Shown: piece by piece, positions 43,705-52,498 of the stretch
Numbering within the stretch: position 1 is the first letter of the stretch
Layout of the letters: every line of letters starts with the position of its first letter
Assembly: GCF_002095475.1 (NCBI RefSeq)
Contig: NZ_MLFR01000014.1
Span: forward strand, 61,801 to 125,800
Length of the DNA stretch: 64,000 nucleotides
Direction: 5' to 3'
Origin: Pantoea rwandensis
GTDB lineage: Bacteria > Pseudomonadota > Gammaproteobacteria > Enterobacterales > Enterobacteriaceae
The notes under the pieces: generated by a model
Seen by the model: only the letters and a program-made list of their open reading frames with translations
Told to the model about the DNA's origin: nothing
Databases searched by the model: none
Made by a program: the position numbers and the translations under genes

Positions 43705-44373
43705 TTAGACCTCGGTGCTGATATCGCGCCATGTGCCAGGGGCGAGATCGTTCAGCTGATACTCGCCCATCGCAAAGCGAATCAGGCGTAACGTCGGGAA
43801 TCCAATATGCGCAGTCATGCGTCGTACCTGGCGATTACGCCCCTCATACAAGGTGATTTTCAACCAGGTGGTGGGGATGGCTTTACGTTCACGGATCGGC
43901 GGCTGGCGCGGCCAAAGCCATACGGGTTCATCCACGCATTCCACCCCGGCGGGCAATGTGGGGCCATCATTGAGGGTCACACCGTTACGTAATGGGGATA
44001 AATCTGAATCCTGCGGTGCGCCTTCGACCTGCACATAGTAGATTTTTCCGGTGCGTTTTCCCGGCTGAGTCAGTTGCGCCTGCAGCGCGCCATCGTTGGT
44101 CAGTATCATCAAACCTTCGCTGTCGCGGTCGAGTCGGCCAGCCGCGTAAACATCGGCAACGGGCACGAAATCTTTCAGCGTGCGGCGTCCCGCCTCGTCG
44201 CTGAATTGCGGCAGTACATCGAAAGGTTTGTTAAAGAGTATGATGCGTTGCGGCCCTTTCGGGCGCGTGTCACGGCGCACGGGCTTGCGTGCTGCGGCGT
44301 TTGGACGTTTATTCTGGTGAATTCGTTGAGAAGTTTTTCGCATGGTCTTTGCAGTCGGAAACAATCGGCGCAT
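43705..44373 (-). CDS. rluE: 23S rRNA pseudouridine(2457) synthase RluE
   Basis: 222 residues. RsuA-family synthase: basic N-terminal extension (about 10-42), then [13 protein letters not shown], and the catalytic [10 protein letters not shown] with Asp82. [15 protein letters not shown] is the other conserved motif. The start at 44373 aligns with the E. coli N-terminus. Divergent from icd, as in E. coli. Confidence 0.94.
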   Translation of the reverse strand: MRRLFPTAKTMRKTSQRIHQNKRPNAAARKPVRRDTRPKGPQRIILFNKPFDVLPQFSDEAGRRTLKDFVPVADVYAAGRLDRDSEGLMILTNDGALQAQLTQPGKRTGKIYYVQVEGAPQDSDLSPLRNGVTLNDGPTLPAGVECVDEPVWLWPRQPPIRERKAIPTTWLKITLYEGRNRQVRRMTAHIGFPTLRLIRFAMGEYQLNDLAPGTWRDISTEV

Positions 44374-44474
44374 TATAGCGCGAAACTACGGTGATTGGCG
44401 TAGCGTAAATATTCAAGTAGTATTGACCCGCATCTTACAAATCATTAACAAAAAATCGCTCGAAGGAGAGGTTG

Positions 44475-45725
44475 ATGGAAAGCAAAGTAGTTGTTCCGGC
44501 GGAAGGTCAAAAAATCACCCTGGTTCAGGGCAAACTCACTGTTCCGAATAACCCAGTCATTCCTTATATCGAAGGTGATGGCATCGGCGTTGACGTTTCC
44601 CCTGTTATGCTGAAAGTGGTTGATGCCGCTGTGAAGAAAGCCTACAACGGCGAGCGTAAAATTTCCTGGATGGAAATTTATACTGGTGAAAAATCAGTAG
44701 AACTCTACGGCCAGGACGTCTGGCTGCCGCAAGAAACCCTCGATTTAATCAAAGAATACCGCGTTGCCATCAAAGGCCCGCTGACTACCCCAGTCGGTGG
44801 CGGTATCCGTTCTCTGAACGTTGCGCTGCGCCAAGAGTTGGATCTGTACGTTTGTTTGCGTCCGGTTCGCTACTACACCGGCACGCCAAGCCCAGTTAAA
44901 CGTCCAGAAGATACCGATATGGTGATCTTCCGTGAGAACTCAGAAGATATCTATGCGGGTATCGAGTGGAAAGCGGGCTCTGCTGAAGCAGACAAAGTGA
45001 TCAAGTTCCTGCGTGAAGAGATGGGCGTGAAGAAGATTCGCTTCCCTGAACAGTGTGGTATCGGCGTGAAGCCGTGCTCTGAAGAGGGCACTAAACGTCT
45101 GGTCCGCGCCGCGGTTGAGTACACCATCACCAACGATCGTGATTCTCTGACCTTGGTTCACAAAGGCAACATCATGAAGTTCACCGAAGGCTCATTCAAA
45201 GACTGGGGCTACCAGTTGGTGAAAGAAGAGTTCGGCGGCGAGCTGATCGATGGCGGCCCATGGATGAAGTTCAAGAACCCGAACACCGGCAAAGAGATCA
45301 TCGTTAAAGACGTGATCGCTGACGCCTTCCTGCAGCAGATCCTGTTGCGTCCAGCTGAATACGACGTTATCGCTTGTATGAACCTGAACGGTGACTACAT
45401 CTCTGATGCCCTGGCGGCACAGGTTGGTGGTATCGGTATCGCACCAGGCGCAAACATCGGTGACGAGTGCGCACTGTTCGAAGCAACCCACGGTACGGCG
45501 CCTAAGTATGCTGGCCAGGATAAAGTGAACCCAGGTTCCGTAATTCTGTCCGCTGAAATGATGCTGCGTCACCTGGAGTGGTTCGAAGCCGCAGACCTGA
45601 TTGTTAAAGGCGTGGAAGGCGCAATTGCTGCCAAGACCGTGACCTATGACTTCGAACGTCTGATGGATGGCGCTAAGCTGCTGAAATGCTCAGAGTTTGG
45701 TGACGCGATTATCGCGAACATGTAA
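44475..45725 (+). CDS. icd: Isocitrate dehydrogenase (NADP)
   Basis: TCA-cycle enzyme, 416 residues. Substrate-binding and regulatory Ser113 in [12 protein letters not shown], the site phosphorylated by Ace[27 protein letters not shown] and HGTAPKYAG are conserved. The ATG at 44475 is preferred to the TTG one codon upstream; AAGGAGAGG precedes it. The icd 3' end is a known phage attachment site in E. coli; here the next gene is an AT-rich membrane protein rather than a prophage. Confidence 0.97.
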   Translation: MESKVVVPAEGQKITLVQGKLTVPNNPVIPYIEGDGIGVDVSPVMLKVVDAAVKKAYNGERKISWMEIYTGEKSVELYGQDVWLPQETLDLIKEYRVAIKGPLTTPVGGGIRSLNVALRQELDLYVCLRPVRYYTGTPSPVKRPEDTDMVIFRENSEDIYAGIEWKAGSAEADKVIKFLREEMGVKKIRFPEQCGIGVKPCSEEGTKRLVRAAVEYTITNDRDSLTLVHKGNIMKFTEGSFKDWGYQLVKEEFGGELIDGGPWMKFKNPNTGKEIIVKDVIADAFLQQILLRPAEYDVIACMNLNGDYISDALAAQVGGIGIAPGANIGDECALFEATHGTAPKYAGQDKVNPGSVILSAEMMLRHLEWFEAADLIVKGVEGAIAAKTVTYDFERLMDGAKLLKCSEFGDAIIANM

Positions 45726-45748
45726 TTTGCCCTAAGGCAGAAAGCATA

Positions 45749-45777
45749 ACGGGAGCCGATGGCTCCCGTTTTTTTTA
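45749..45777. terminator. Terminator after icd
   Basis: ACGGGAGCC and GGCTCCCGT form a perfect 9-bp stem around GAT, followed by eight T. Confidence 0.9.
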
Positions 45778-45793
45778 TTGGTAAAACACTACA

Positions 45794-47311
45794 TCACTGA
45801 AAAGTAATTCTGTGATGATAAATATAGAAGGTCATATCCGCGTAAGTCTGGACTTCGTCCGGGTCACCAAGTTGCTGACGTATGGCGGCTAACCGCTGAT
45901 TGGCTTCACTGTTTTTATCCGCTGTTGCAATCGCAGGAATCGAGACGAACTGGCGTTCAGGGGATTGCGCAATAAACGCATCACTCAACCAGGAGCGCAG
46001 TGTCTGGCCACGTGAACTGTCGGACATAATTTGATAATTGTCTTTCCAGAGCACTGGCGTAATATGAATATGCCCCTCAGCCATCCAATTGACGTTATTG
46101 GAGAGCTTCCAGAAATCCCCGTAACCAAACTTCAAGTCGTTTTTATCCAGGAAATCGATATAAGCCTGGGTTTGCTTTTCATTATCAGCAAAGGGGGAGG
46201 TGTGTTGATAGTAAGAATAGCCTGACGAGGATAAAAACAGGACTAATACGCAGCCGATAAACATATCCCTTTTAAAAGAGAGTCGCAGAACAACCACCAT
46301 CATCACAAAACAATAGGCATTAACAAAGAAGCGTGCGCTCCCTTCATAAGGCATGTCGTAGCCAATAATAAACGAAGTAATAATTGCTGCGATGCTTAAA
46401 AAGGCAAACAGGGCGATAAAACGCGCTTTCTCGCTTTGCTGCCAACAGATGACTACGGCATGCAGGAACAGTGCCACCCAGATGATCAATGAAGCAACAT
46501 AGGTAATGCTGTTGTCCACAAAGAACAAGTTCAGGCCACGGCCTAAAATATGAACTGTCCATTCTGCATTGATCAGCCACTGCTCTACGGGATCGAGCGT
46601 GAATCGTTGAACAGGAATGTGCAACCATCGCGGCACTGCATGAATCATGGTGAAAATAAACGCAATCAGAAAAATAACTGTCGCTTTTTTACTGATAGTT
46701 TTATTCCATGAGAAATAAAAATGCACCAGCAGAAGTGGCAAGAAGAAGGTAGCGGCAAACCAGGGGTCTGATACCGCCGACAATATCGAGATGAAACTAT
46801 ACAATACGACTCGGACTATCGATTGTTTATGCAAATTAAAGAAGCTGATGGCAAGCACCAGTACCCCAAAGAACTGAGTGGAGTAATGCGAGAACGGGTG
46901 CGCGATAAACCCGCTGATGTAGCAGTAAGCGGGTAGGCACACAATTAATAACGGCGCTAAGATAAATGTATTACTTCTATTTGCATTATTATTGATGGCA
47001 GCAATGATCAGCGGTGTGAGAAAGACAAAGAATACAGTGGATAACGTGAGTGCAAAGCGCCCATCACTCGACAGCAGCGTGAAAAAAATAAAATTGATGG
47101 GGTAAACGGTAAAGTACCAATTGTCAGGTGTTGGCAACCAGTCGCGGAACACGCTAAAACCTTCACTGAGAAAAGCACGCCACACAATCGGGCTATTTGC
47201 CACATCGGGCTCAAAAGGAAAATAGCGGAACGTGAGAAAACAGGAGGCCGCAAGCGTAAAGAGGATTATACCTATCCACGTGAGTTTTTGCGATTGTGGC
47301 GAGCTTAGCAT
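45794..47311 (-). CDS. Polytopic membrane protein of unknown function, GT-C-like layout
   Basis: 505 residues with about ten or eleven predicted membrane helices over residues 12-380, followed by a soluble C-terminal domain of about 125 residues. The first loop after helix 1 is acidic and aromatic (PFEPDVANSPIVWR, PTPDNWYF), and the layout of many helices plus a C-terminal periplasmic domain is like lipid-linked-sugar (GT-C) glycosyltransferases; no family-specific motif could be confirmed. Codons are visibly richer in A and T than in neighbours (many Phe, Ile, Asn, Lys), suggesting horizontal acquisition. Convergent with icd and alone on its strand apart from the next channel gene. Confidence 0.8.
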   Translation of the reverse strand: MLSSPQSQKLTWIGIILFTLAASCFLTFRYFPFEPDVANSPIVWRAFLSEGFSVFRDWLPTPDNWYFTVYPINFIFFTLLSSDGRFALTLSTVFFVFLTPLIIAAINNNANRSNTFILAPLLIVCLPAYCYISGFIAHPFSHYSTQFFGVLVLAISFFNLHKQSIVRVVLYSFISILSAVSDPWFAATFFLPLLLVHFYFSWNKTISKKATVIFLIAFIFTMIHAVPRWLHIPVQRFTLDPVEQWLINAEWTVHILGRGLNLFFVDNSITYVASLIIWVALFLHAVVICWQQSEKARFIALFAFLSIAAIITSFIIGYDMPYEGSARFFVNAYCFVMMVVVLRLSFKRDMFIGCVLVLFLSSSGYSYYQHTSPFADNEKQTQAYIDFLDKNDLKFGYGDFWKLSNNVNWMAEGHIHITPVLWKDNYQIMSDSSRGQTLRSWLSDAFIAQSPERQFVSIPAIATADKNSEANQRLAAIRQQLGDPDEVQTYADMTFYIYHHRITFQ

Positions 47312-47588
47312 TGCTTATTCCCTTTGGTCTTTTTAATTAAATAACGAGGTCTTTTCTTACTCTCAATGTAAGTTCTGTCATTGCTTTAAGTTCTCAACCT
47401 TTTCACGGCAAAGTAGCCTGAAATCACTCACGTTCTCTTCAATTTTTAATCCTGAATACGATGAAATGGCAGACGTAAATCATGACGTTAATTGGCGTAA
47501 ATCTTAACAGAAGAGTGAGAGGGAAAAAACTGCAGCCGCTTATCTGATTGGTAGGGGAAACAGGAGCGAGCGCTCCTGTCTTTCATGA
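47312..47588. other. AT-rich gap, no gene seen
   Basis: 277 bases between two minus-strand genes. AT-rich on the left; no convincing open frame, hairpin or operator was found. It must contain the promoter of the membrane protein gene. Confidence 0.4.
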
Positions 47589-48845
47589 TTAACTGTTGTT
47601 GCTTTCGTTAGGGGTTGCCGCCTGTTGCCGTTGCTGCGACAGCCGCCAAAAATCATTGCCGGTGGGGTGCTGGTAAGTACGCAGCGAGAACTGGGCGAGA
47701 ATCGCGTAGATATATTCAAAAATTGCCGACTGTGAGTCCTCATAATCAACCCATAACACCGAAGAGGTGAAGCAGTACACTTCTACCGGTAAGCCTTCTG
47801 GAGAGGGTTTCATTGCGCGTACCACGATGTACATGTCTTTCTTAATATCATCCCGTTGTGACAGCCATGCCGTTAGGTATTTACGGAATACGGTCAGATT
47901 GGTAATGCCGTTCTCGGCAAACCAGCGATCGCCTACTACGCTGCTATCACGCCCGTCCATCAGTGCTGAAAGCTGTTCATTGACCCCTCGCACCTGGCTC
48001 ATCTGCTGCACCAGATCCTGATCGATGAAACGGATCGACGTCTGGTCGAGATGGAAACTGCGCATAATGCGGCGCGCGCCGGAGGTGAACATCGCCTGCC
48101 AGTTGGTGTAGGTTTCTGTCAGGAAGTTCTTGGTGGGAATGCGTGACAGCGTGTTATCCCAGTTGCGAATGGTGATGGTGTGCAGCGCAATATCAATGAC
48201 CTCGCCGCTCAGGCCGTTATCCGGCATTTCAATCCAGTCACCCAGTTGCAAAACGTCATTTGAGGAGACCTGAATATTCGCCACTAAGGATAATAACGTG
48301 TGCTGAAACACCAACATCAATACGGCAGCCACCGCACCCAAACTGGAGATAATAATCACTGGCGACTTATTCGACATAATGGCCAGGATCATAATGGCTG
48401 AGATAATGTGCACCAGGATTTTGCCGACCTGAATATAACCTTTGATCGAGTGGTTTTTACGTTTTGATTTGCGCGAGTAGGAGTTATTAACGATCTCCAG
48501 CACTTCGGTAAAAAACAAAGACAGATAGACAAAAAACAAGATGCCGCAGATGGTTTTGATCGCAATCAGCAGGTGCTCCGGTAAGTCCGGCATAAACTGC
48601 AGCAGGAAATAAACCGCGATCACTGGGATAAAGTTGGAGAGCTTCTCAGAAAGTCGCACATCCTTATCCAATGGCACCTGATTTTTATGCGTGCTGAAAA
48701 ACACCTTACGCACCACTTTCACGACAAAAAACTTGCAGATCAGGTGAGTCACCATACCGGCAATCACCAACAGCAGCAGGCTAAAAGTCGTGGATAACAG
48801 TGGACTGCCTTCAATAAACTTTTGGATATTACTTAGATAATTCAT
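47589..48845 (-). CDS. MscS-family mechanosensitive channel, YbdG type
   Basis: 418 residues from the ATG at 48845; a GTG at 48854 is an alternative. Four to five membrane helices, the pore-lining helix around SSLGAVAAVLMLVFQHTLLSLVANIQ, then the MscS beta domain (DVLQLGDWIEMPDNGLSGEVIDIALHTITIRNWDNTLSRIPT) and a long C-terminal part with YEDSQSAIFEYIYAI and TGNDFWRL. The pore-beta junction and C-terminal motifs resemble E. coli YbdG (miniconductance channel MscM). In E. coli ybdG lies elsewhere, so this is an accessory or relocated copy. Confidence 0.85.
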   Translation of the reverse strand: MNYLSNIQKFIEGSPLLSTTFSLLLLVIAGMVTHLICKFFVVKVVRKVFFSTHKNQVPLDKDVRLSEKLSNFIPVIAVYFLLQFMPDLPEHLLIAIKTICGILFFVYLSLFFTEVLEIVNNSYSRKSKRKNHSIKGYIQVGKILVHIISAIMILAIMSNKSPVIIISSLGAVAAVLMLVFQHTLLSLVANIQVSSNDVLQLGDWIEMPDNGLSGEVIDIALHTITIRNWDNTLSRIPTKNFLTETYTNWQAMFTSGARRIMRSFHLDQTSIRFIDQDLVQQMSQVRGVNEQLSALMDGRDSSVVGDRWFAENGITNLTVFRKYLTAWLSQRDDIKKDMYIVVRAMKPSPEGLPVEVYCFTSSVLWVDYEDSQSAIFEYIYAILAQFSLRTYQHPTGNDFWRLSQQRQQAATPNESNNS

Positions 48846-49051
48846 CTCAACCACATACCTGACAACGTTGGCGGGGATTCAAGCACAATCTTGCTTCATG
48901 CTATATGCGACAAGTGCGCAATTTTGTTTGCGTGATGGGCTTCGCACAACACATTTCGCAAAACTTTGAAACAGATAACATCCCGCTGCTATCCGCCGTG
49001 TCTTTTCGGCAGGAAACCGTTATCTTCAGTGCTTCTGATATGGGAGGTGGT

Positions 49052-49250
49052 ATGCAGGGTGTATTGAAATTCGTGAAAGGCTGGCTGCTGTTTTCGCTGC
49101 TGTGGGGCGTTTTTCATGTGGTTTATGTCATGGCAGTCGCAGGGCGAAGCGCTCAGTATGGTGGTGGTGAAAAGCCTGTATGCCGGCTTGATTTATCAGG
49201 CATTGATGACCATGGTCGCTCGTTACAAAGCACGCCGTGCTCAAGCCTGA
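49052..49250 (+). pseudogene. Small membrane protein gene with apparent one-base frameshift
   Basis: The frame from ATG 49052 reads MQGVLKFVKGWLLFSLLWG, a clear start of a membrane segment, after GGGAGGTGGT. It then loses sense, while another frame continues with FMWFMSWQSQGEAL, MVVVKSLYAGLIYQALM and ends KARRAQA at the TGA 49248-49250. Total length is 199 bases, one more than a multiple of three. Removing one base from the G4 or T5 run at about 49107-49115 restores a 65-residue protein with two hydrophobic segments and a basic tail. Family not recognised. Confidence 0.6.
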
Positions 49251-49340
49251 TTGCTCACATCTGCCCACACAGCTTTGCTTCACGCTGACGCTAATTTGCA
49301 TTACCTCAGGCAATCTGAGCCCACTCGAATTAGCGTGTGG

Positions 49341-49547
49341 ATGGAAGCAATGGGAAAGAAGTCGATAGCGGCGTGGTTTTTCCTGCTGGTCTCTTTAGGG
49401 AGTTGTGCGCAGTTACCTAATCAGCCACTCAATTTGTCGATGCATCAGGGGCGTCATCTTGACGTTAACAACAGTACGGCAGATGTGGCGGAAACGCCGG
49501 ATGAGCATATTCAGGAACGATTGGATGATGCTGGACATCAGCAATAG
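49341..49547 (+). CDS. Small putative lipoprotein
   Basis: About 68 residues. A hydrophobic N-terminus with AAWFFLLVSLGSCAQ looks like a lipoprotein signal (Cys after LGS), followed by a short polar acidic tail. Start may be ATG 49341 or 49350; neither has an ideal ribosome site. Function unknown. A GC hairpin (49555-49569) lies between its stop and the next convergent gene. Confidence 0.55.
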   Translation: MEAMGKKSIAAWFFLLVSLGSCAQLPNQPLNLSMHQGRHLDVNNSTADVAETPDEHIQERLDDAGHQQ

Positions 49548-49579
49548 GCATTGAGGGCCGCGAAGGCCCCCTGTGAGGC

Positions 49580-49828
49580 TTATTTTCTACCCAGTAAAAA
49601 ACCAACAATGATGCCAATACTGGCAGCAACCGCTAAACCCGTGGCTGGGTTATCACGTACTGATTTCACCACACAGTCTGCCGCATCTTGCACGGCATAA
49701 CTGGCCTGCGCCGGATAACGACGCGCCGCACCTTTAGCCTGATGTTTGCGAGAGCCAGTCCATTCGCCGATTTTTTCCTCTACTGCACCTGCTGCTTCAT
49801 TCAATTTTGCTTCCGCTTTATCAGTCAT
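49580..49828 (-). CDS. CsbD-like / ElaB-YqjD-tail stress protein
   Basis: 82 residues. The N-terminal half (AEAKLNEAAGAVEEKIGEWTGSRKHQAKG) looks like the CsbD stress-protein repeat; the C-terminal half (VVKSVRDNPATGLAVAASIGIIVGFLLGRK) is the glycine-rich membrane anchor of the DUF883 ElaB/YqjD/YgaM group, which tether to the inner membrane and bind ribosomes. The mixture is unusual. Start at 49828 after GCAGGGAGTCATC. Confidence 0.75.
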   Translation of the reverse strand: MTDKAEAKLNEAAGAVEEKIGEWTGSRKHQAKGAARRYPAQASYAVQDAADCVVKSVRDNPATGLAVAASIGIIVGFLLGRK

Positions 49829-50012
49829 GATGACTCCCTGCTTGTTGTGAATATTACGTTTGAGCGTAGTCAGAGATTGGCATGCCAGCAACCCATGAGG
49901 CTCGCAGAATGTAACAACGGTTTGCAGGATTCGGGAAACCTGTCCAGGCTTATGAGTGGTTAGCTGCATTTCGCATCGCTGTTGTGCAGGCCGAACAACA
50001 TCGGGAGGATCA

Positions 50013-50219
50013 ATGAAACGTGATGTGCTAAGTGAAGATGATTACGATGAAGTGTGCCGGGTCATTGGCGATGCCGTGATTGTACTTTCTGAATGCGGCC
50101 ATGAGACCAAACGGGAAGAGATCACCACGCTATTACAACGAACTCGTCATCATCGCGCTCATGACGAACGTGATGAGCAGCGAATGCTGGAGCATGCCAT
50201 TCGTTTAGTCAGGCCGTAA
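50013..50219 (+). CDS. Small acidic-basic hypothetical protein
   Basis: 68 residues from ATG 50013, well supported by GGGAGGATCA. No signal peptide or membrane segment; mostly helical appearance (VCRVIGDAVIVLSECGHETKREEITTLLQ). The size and helix pattern recall the YmgB/AriR group of biofilm and acid-stress regulators, but I see no decisive motif. Confidence 0.65.
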   Translation: MKRDVLSEDDYDEVCRVIGDAVIVLSECGHETKREEITTLLQRTRHHRAHDERDEQRMLEHAIRLVRP

Positions 50220-50246
50220 ATCCCACTGGGCGTCGTGCTGACGCCC

Positions 50247-50846
50247 CTATTGATTACCGCGATAGGCAGGATACCAGGTCACTAAAAAGTGGCGCAGATG
50301 ATCAAAACACCACTCGGCATCCTCAGCCTGTTGGCAATAATAGCGAACCGTCACTTTCTCATAGCGCATGTGACGTTGATGTAACGGCGACCAACCCCAG
50401 TCCAGCACGGCACGCGCGTAGTTAATCAGCGTACCGCTCTGCATGTCATGCTGCTTCTCCTGACGACCTAAGTAGAGTTCAAATGCCTGATCCAGACTCT
50501 GCGTCTCCTCGCTACTGCCGCTGGACAGCGTTGGACGCAAGGCGATATCAATAAAACCGCATACACCGTCTTCGCGCTGCTGCCAGTCGCAAGCCAGCGT
50601 CATGAACACGCCCTCCTGCAAATTCACCTCTTCCAGCAAACGTCGCAAATTTTCGGAATGCTGACCCGCAGTGATCTCATCAATACGTTCCGTCTCTAAC
50701 GTGAGATCGAACCCGCAAGGATTGACCGAGCCATCGGGGTTGGTGCTGGCAGGGAAGGGGAACTCGATATAGCCGTTATTATCCAGACTCTTTTCCATGT
50801 TGCAGATCCAAAGCGTGAGGAAGTCTGACAATAAACCATCTTGCAT
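50247..50846 (-). CDS. Hypothetical cytoplasmic protein
   Basis: 199 residues, no signal or membrane segment, acidic. Tryptophan/tyrosine-rich C-terminal third (LDWGWSPLHQRHMRYEKVTVRYYC). No family recognised. A plausible ribosome site (AAAGGTG) precedes the ATG at 50846, which lies 12 bases after the stop of the preceding lipoprotein gene, so the two probably form an operon. Confidence 0.7.
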   Translation of the reverse strand: MQDGLLSDFLTLWICNMEKSLDNNGYIEFPFPASTNPDGSVNPCGFDLTLETERIDEITAGQHSENLRRLLEEVNLQEGVFMTLACDWQQREDGVCGFIDIALRPTLSSGSSEETQSLDQAFELYLGRQEKQHDMQSGTLINYARAVLDWGWSPLHQRHMRYEKVTVRYYCQQAEDAEWCFDHLRHFLVTWYPAYRGNQ

Positions 50847-50858
50847 CGCGAAGCACCT

Positions 50859-51191
50859 TTAAGGGCACGTCCAGGTAATCATGGTGTTCTGATAAGGATT
50901 AATCAGACGGAATTGCTTGTCTGACAGACGCTGTGCCGTAAAGCCCTCTGGAGTTACGGCAGAGGGCACATATTGAAAGCGATCATTGGAGTGCAAGGTG
51001 CCGCTTTTAACCGCCACACCCTCACGCGTTACGGTGAAAGCATTCACTAAATCAAAAATGCGCGCCTGTGTTTGACCCATCGGTTGTCCATAAATGGTCG
51101 ACACTTCGCCGGGGCAATCGACGCCTTTCGGCGTTGAGCTACAGCCAGCCAGTAACAATAAGAGGGTGAATAGCGCTGTGATTCGCAACAT
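50859..51191 (-). CDS. Hypothetical lipoprotein
   Basis: 110 residues: signal MLRITALFTLLLLLAGCSS with lipidated Cys, mature domain of about 90 residues ending TWTCP. Two further cysteines (VDCPG and the C-terminal CP) could form a disulfide. Start at 51191 after CAGGATC. Function unknown. Confidence 0.72.
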   Translation of the reverse strand: MLRITALFTLLLLLAGCSSTPKGVDCPGEVSTIYGQPMGQTQARIFDLVNAFTVTREGVAVKSGTLHSNDRFQYVPSAVTPEGFTAQRLSDKQFRLINPYQNTMITWTCP

Positions 51192-51393
51192 GATCCTGTC
51201 CTGGTTCGTTCCCTTGTTTGCAGTGGTCCGCAACTGCGCACGGATATGCTGATCATAGCAGGTCTGGCGCCGCTTCCCATTTGCCATTTGCTTAATCGTT
51301 AAGCGGTGAGAATGTAAAGGGGTGACTTTGGTAGCAGATAAACGTTATTCTTGCCAGCGTTGCGCATCAGGTAAGCAAAACAAGGGCAAATCT

Positions 51394-51573
51394 ATGAGAG
51401 AAGAAGAAGCCAGTTTAATGATTCTTCAACACGCGATTGATAAATTAGAAGCCGACAAGAAAAAGCAGGTAATGAACTGCGTAGCGGCCTTGCAAGACGT
51501 TATGCAACGTTTCGATCCGGAAGATGCGGGTCTGGCGTTGATGCTGGTGGCCGCGCAGGTCGCAGCAGAGTAG
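51394..51573 (+). CDS. Small hypothetical protein
   Basis: 59 residues from ATG 51394, helical and charged at the N-terminus (REEEASLMILQHAIDKLEADKKKQ), ending in the hydrophobic ALMLVAAQVAAE. The ribosome site AAGGGCAAATCT is acceptable. No known family recognised. Between this gene and the next lie 176 bases with nothing evident beyond a promoter region. Confidence 0.55.
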   Translation: MREEEASLMILQHAIDKLEADKKKQVMNCVAALQDVMQRFDPEDAGLALMLVAAQVAAE

Positions 51574-51749
51574 TTCGTTCCAATCCCCTTTAACCACCCG
51601 TTTGCGGTGAAAAATCCATGCAATCCCGCTGCTGCTCAGTCGAAATCGGCTGATGCGCAGCTATTGCGTTTAATCGTATTAGTCTTTCTCCTGGTTCACT
51701 TTTCTGCTGCCTGTGCTACACCTGACAGTGAATCCAAAAGGAGGATGAG

Positions 51750-51971
51750 ATGAAAAAGACGCTATTTTTGATTGGTACTTTTAGCCTCGGCCTACTGCTG
51801 GCGGGCTGTGCATCTGACCATGTATTGCATACCACCGATGGCCAGACCATTGTGGCGCAAGGCAAACCCAAGGTCGATGAAGATACCGGCATGATTACTT
51901 ACAAAGATATTGATGGCAAAGAACAGCAGATAAACCGCAATCAAATCAAAGATATGAACTCGGTTAATTAA
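51750..51971 (+). CDS. YgdI/YgdR family lipoprotein
   Basis: 73 residues: lipoprotein signal LLLAGCAS, then the compact DUF903 fold with HTTDGQTIVAQGKPKVDEDTGMITYKDIDGKEQQI, the conserved pattern of YgdI/YgdR. Small outer-membrane lipoprotein of unknown function. Ribosome site AAAGGAGGATGAG is excellent. Confidence 0.88.
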   Translation: MKKTLFLIGTFSLGLLLAGCASDHVLHTTDGQTIVAQGKPKVDEDTGMITYKDIDGKEQQINRNQIKDMNSVN

Positions 51972-52102
51972 TCGCGTTCAAAGAAAAATCTTTTCAGGCC
52001 CGCGTCTGGCGGGCCATCAAACCTCACACTTCACCATTCTGTGTTACGCTTCTCTCCACAAAATTCCAACGAAATCATCATCTAACCTCAGCGGAGAATC
52101 CA

Positions 52103-52486
52103 ATGAAGGCGATAGCAATTGCCGTTGGCTTAATGGCGTGCCATGCCACGTCAGCCTGGAGCGAAACCCAATTTCAAATCACCTGCCCAGGCCGCCCAAC
52201 CATGACCGTGTCCCGCGCCAACTATGGTTTAAGCACATTAATGTGGCCAAAGCGCCATTTTCAGGTGGCGGCAGGACAGCAGCGCACCAGTCTCAAAAGT
52301 GGAGACAAAGTGGCGATAACCCGATTCCGTAATGGCGATCAGCTGATTGTGAACAAAAACAATGATGATACTTTCTTTGTCTATGCCAATAGCGATAAGT
52401 TGTTGCCCTGCGAACGTACGGAAAAACGCGATGCAGAGATTCTCTCGCTTGAACGTTACGACGATAGCCAGCGTCCAAACTCCTGA
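52103..52486 (+). CDS. Hypothetical secreted protein
   Basis: 127 residues with a cleavable signal (MKAIAIAVGLMACHATSAWSE). The mature protein has two cysteines (ITCPG and LPCER) that could pair, and a basic middle part. No family recognised. Convergent with the MBL-fold gene, 12 bases apart. Confidence 0.68.
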   Translation: MKAIAIAVGLMACHATSAWSETQFQITCPGRPTMTVSRANYGLSTLMWPKRHFQVAAGQQRTSLKSGDKVAITRFRNGDQLIVNKNNDDTFFVYANSDKLLPCERTEKRDAEILSLERYDDSQRPNS

Positions 52487-52498
52487 CATCGCTGTTCA

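Noticed and set aside
48905..49288. 127-codon open frame on the plus strand
   Set aside because: Its first part matches no gene start; the real signal is the frameshifted small membrane gene at 49052-49250 inside it.
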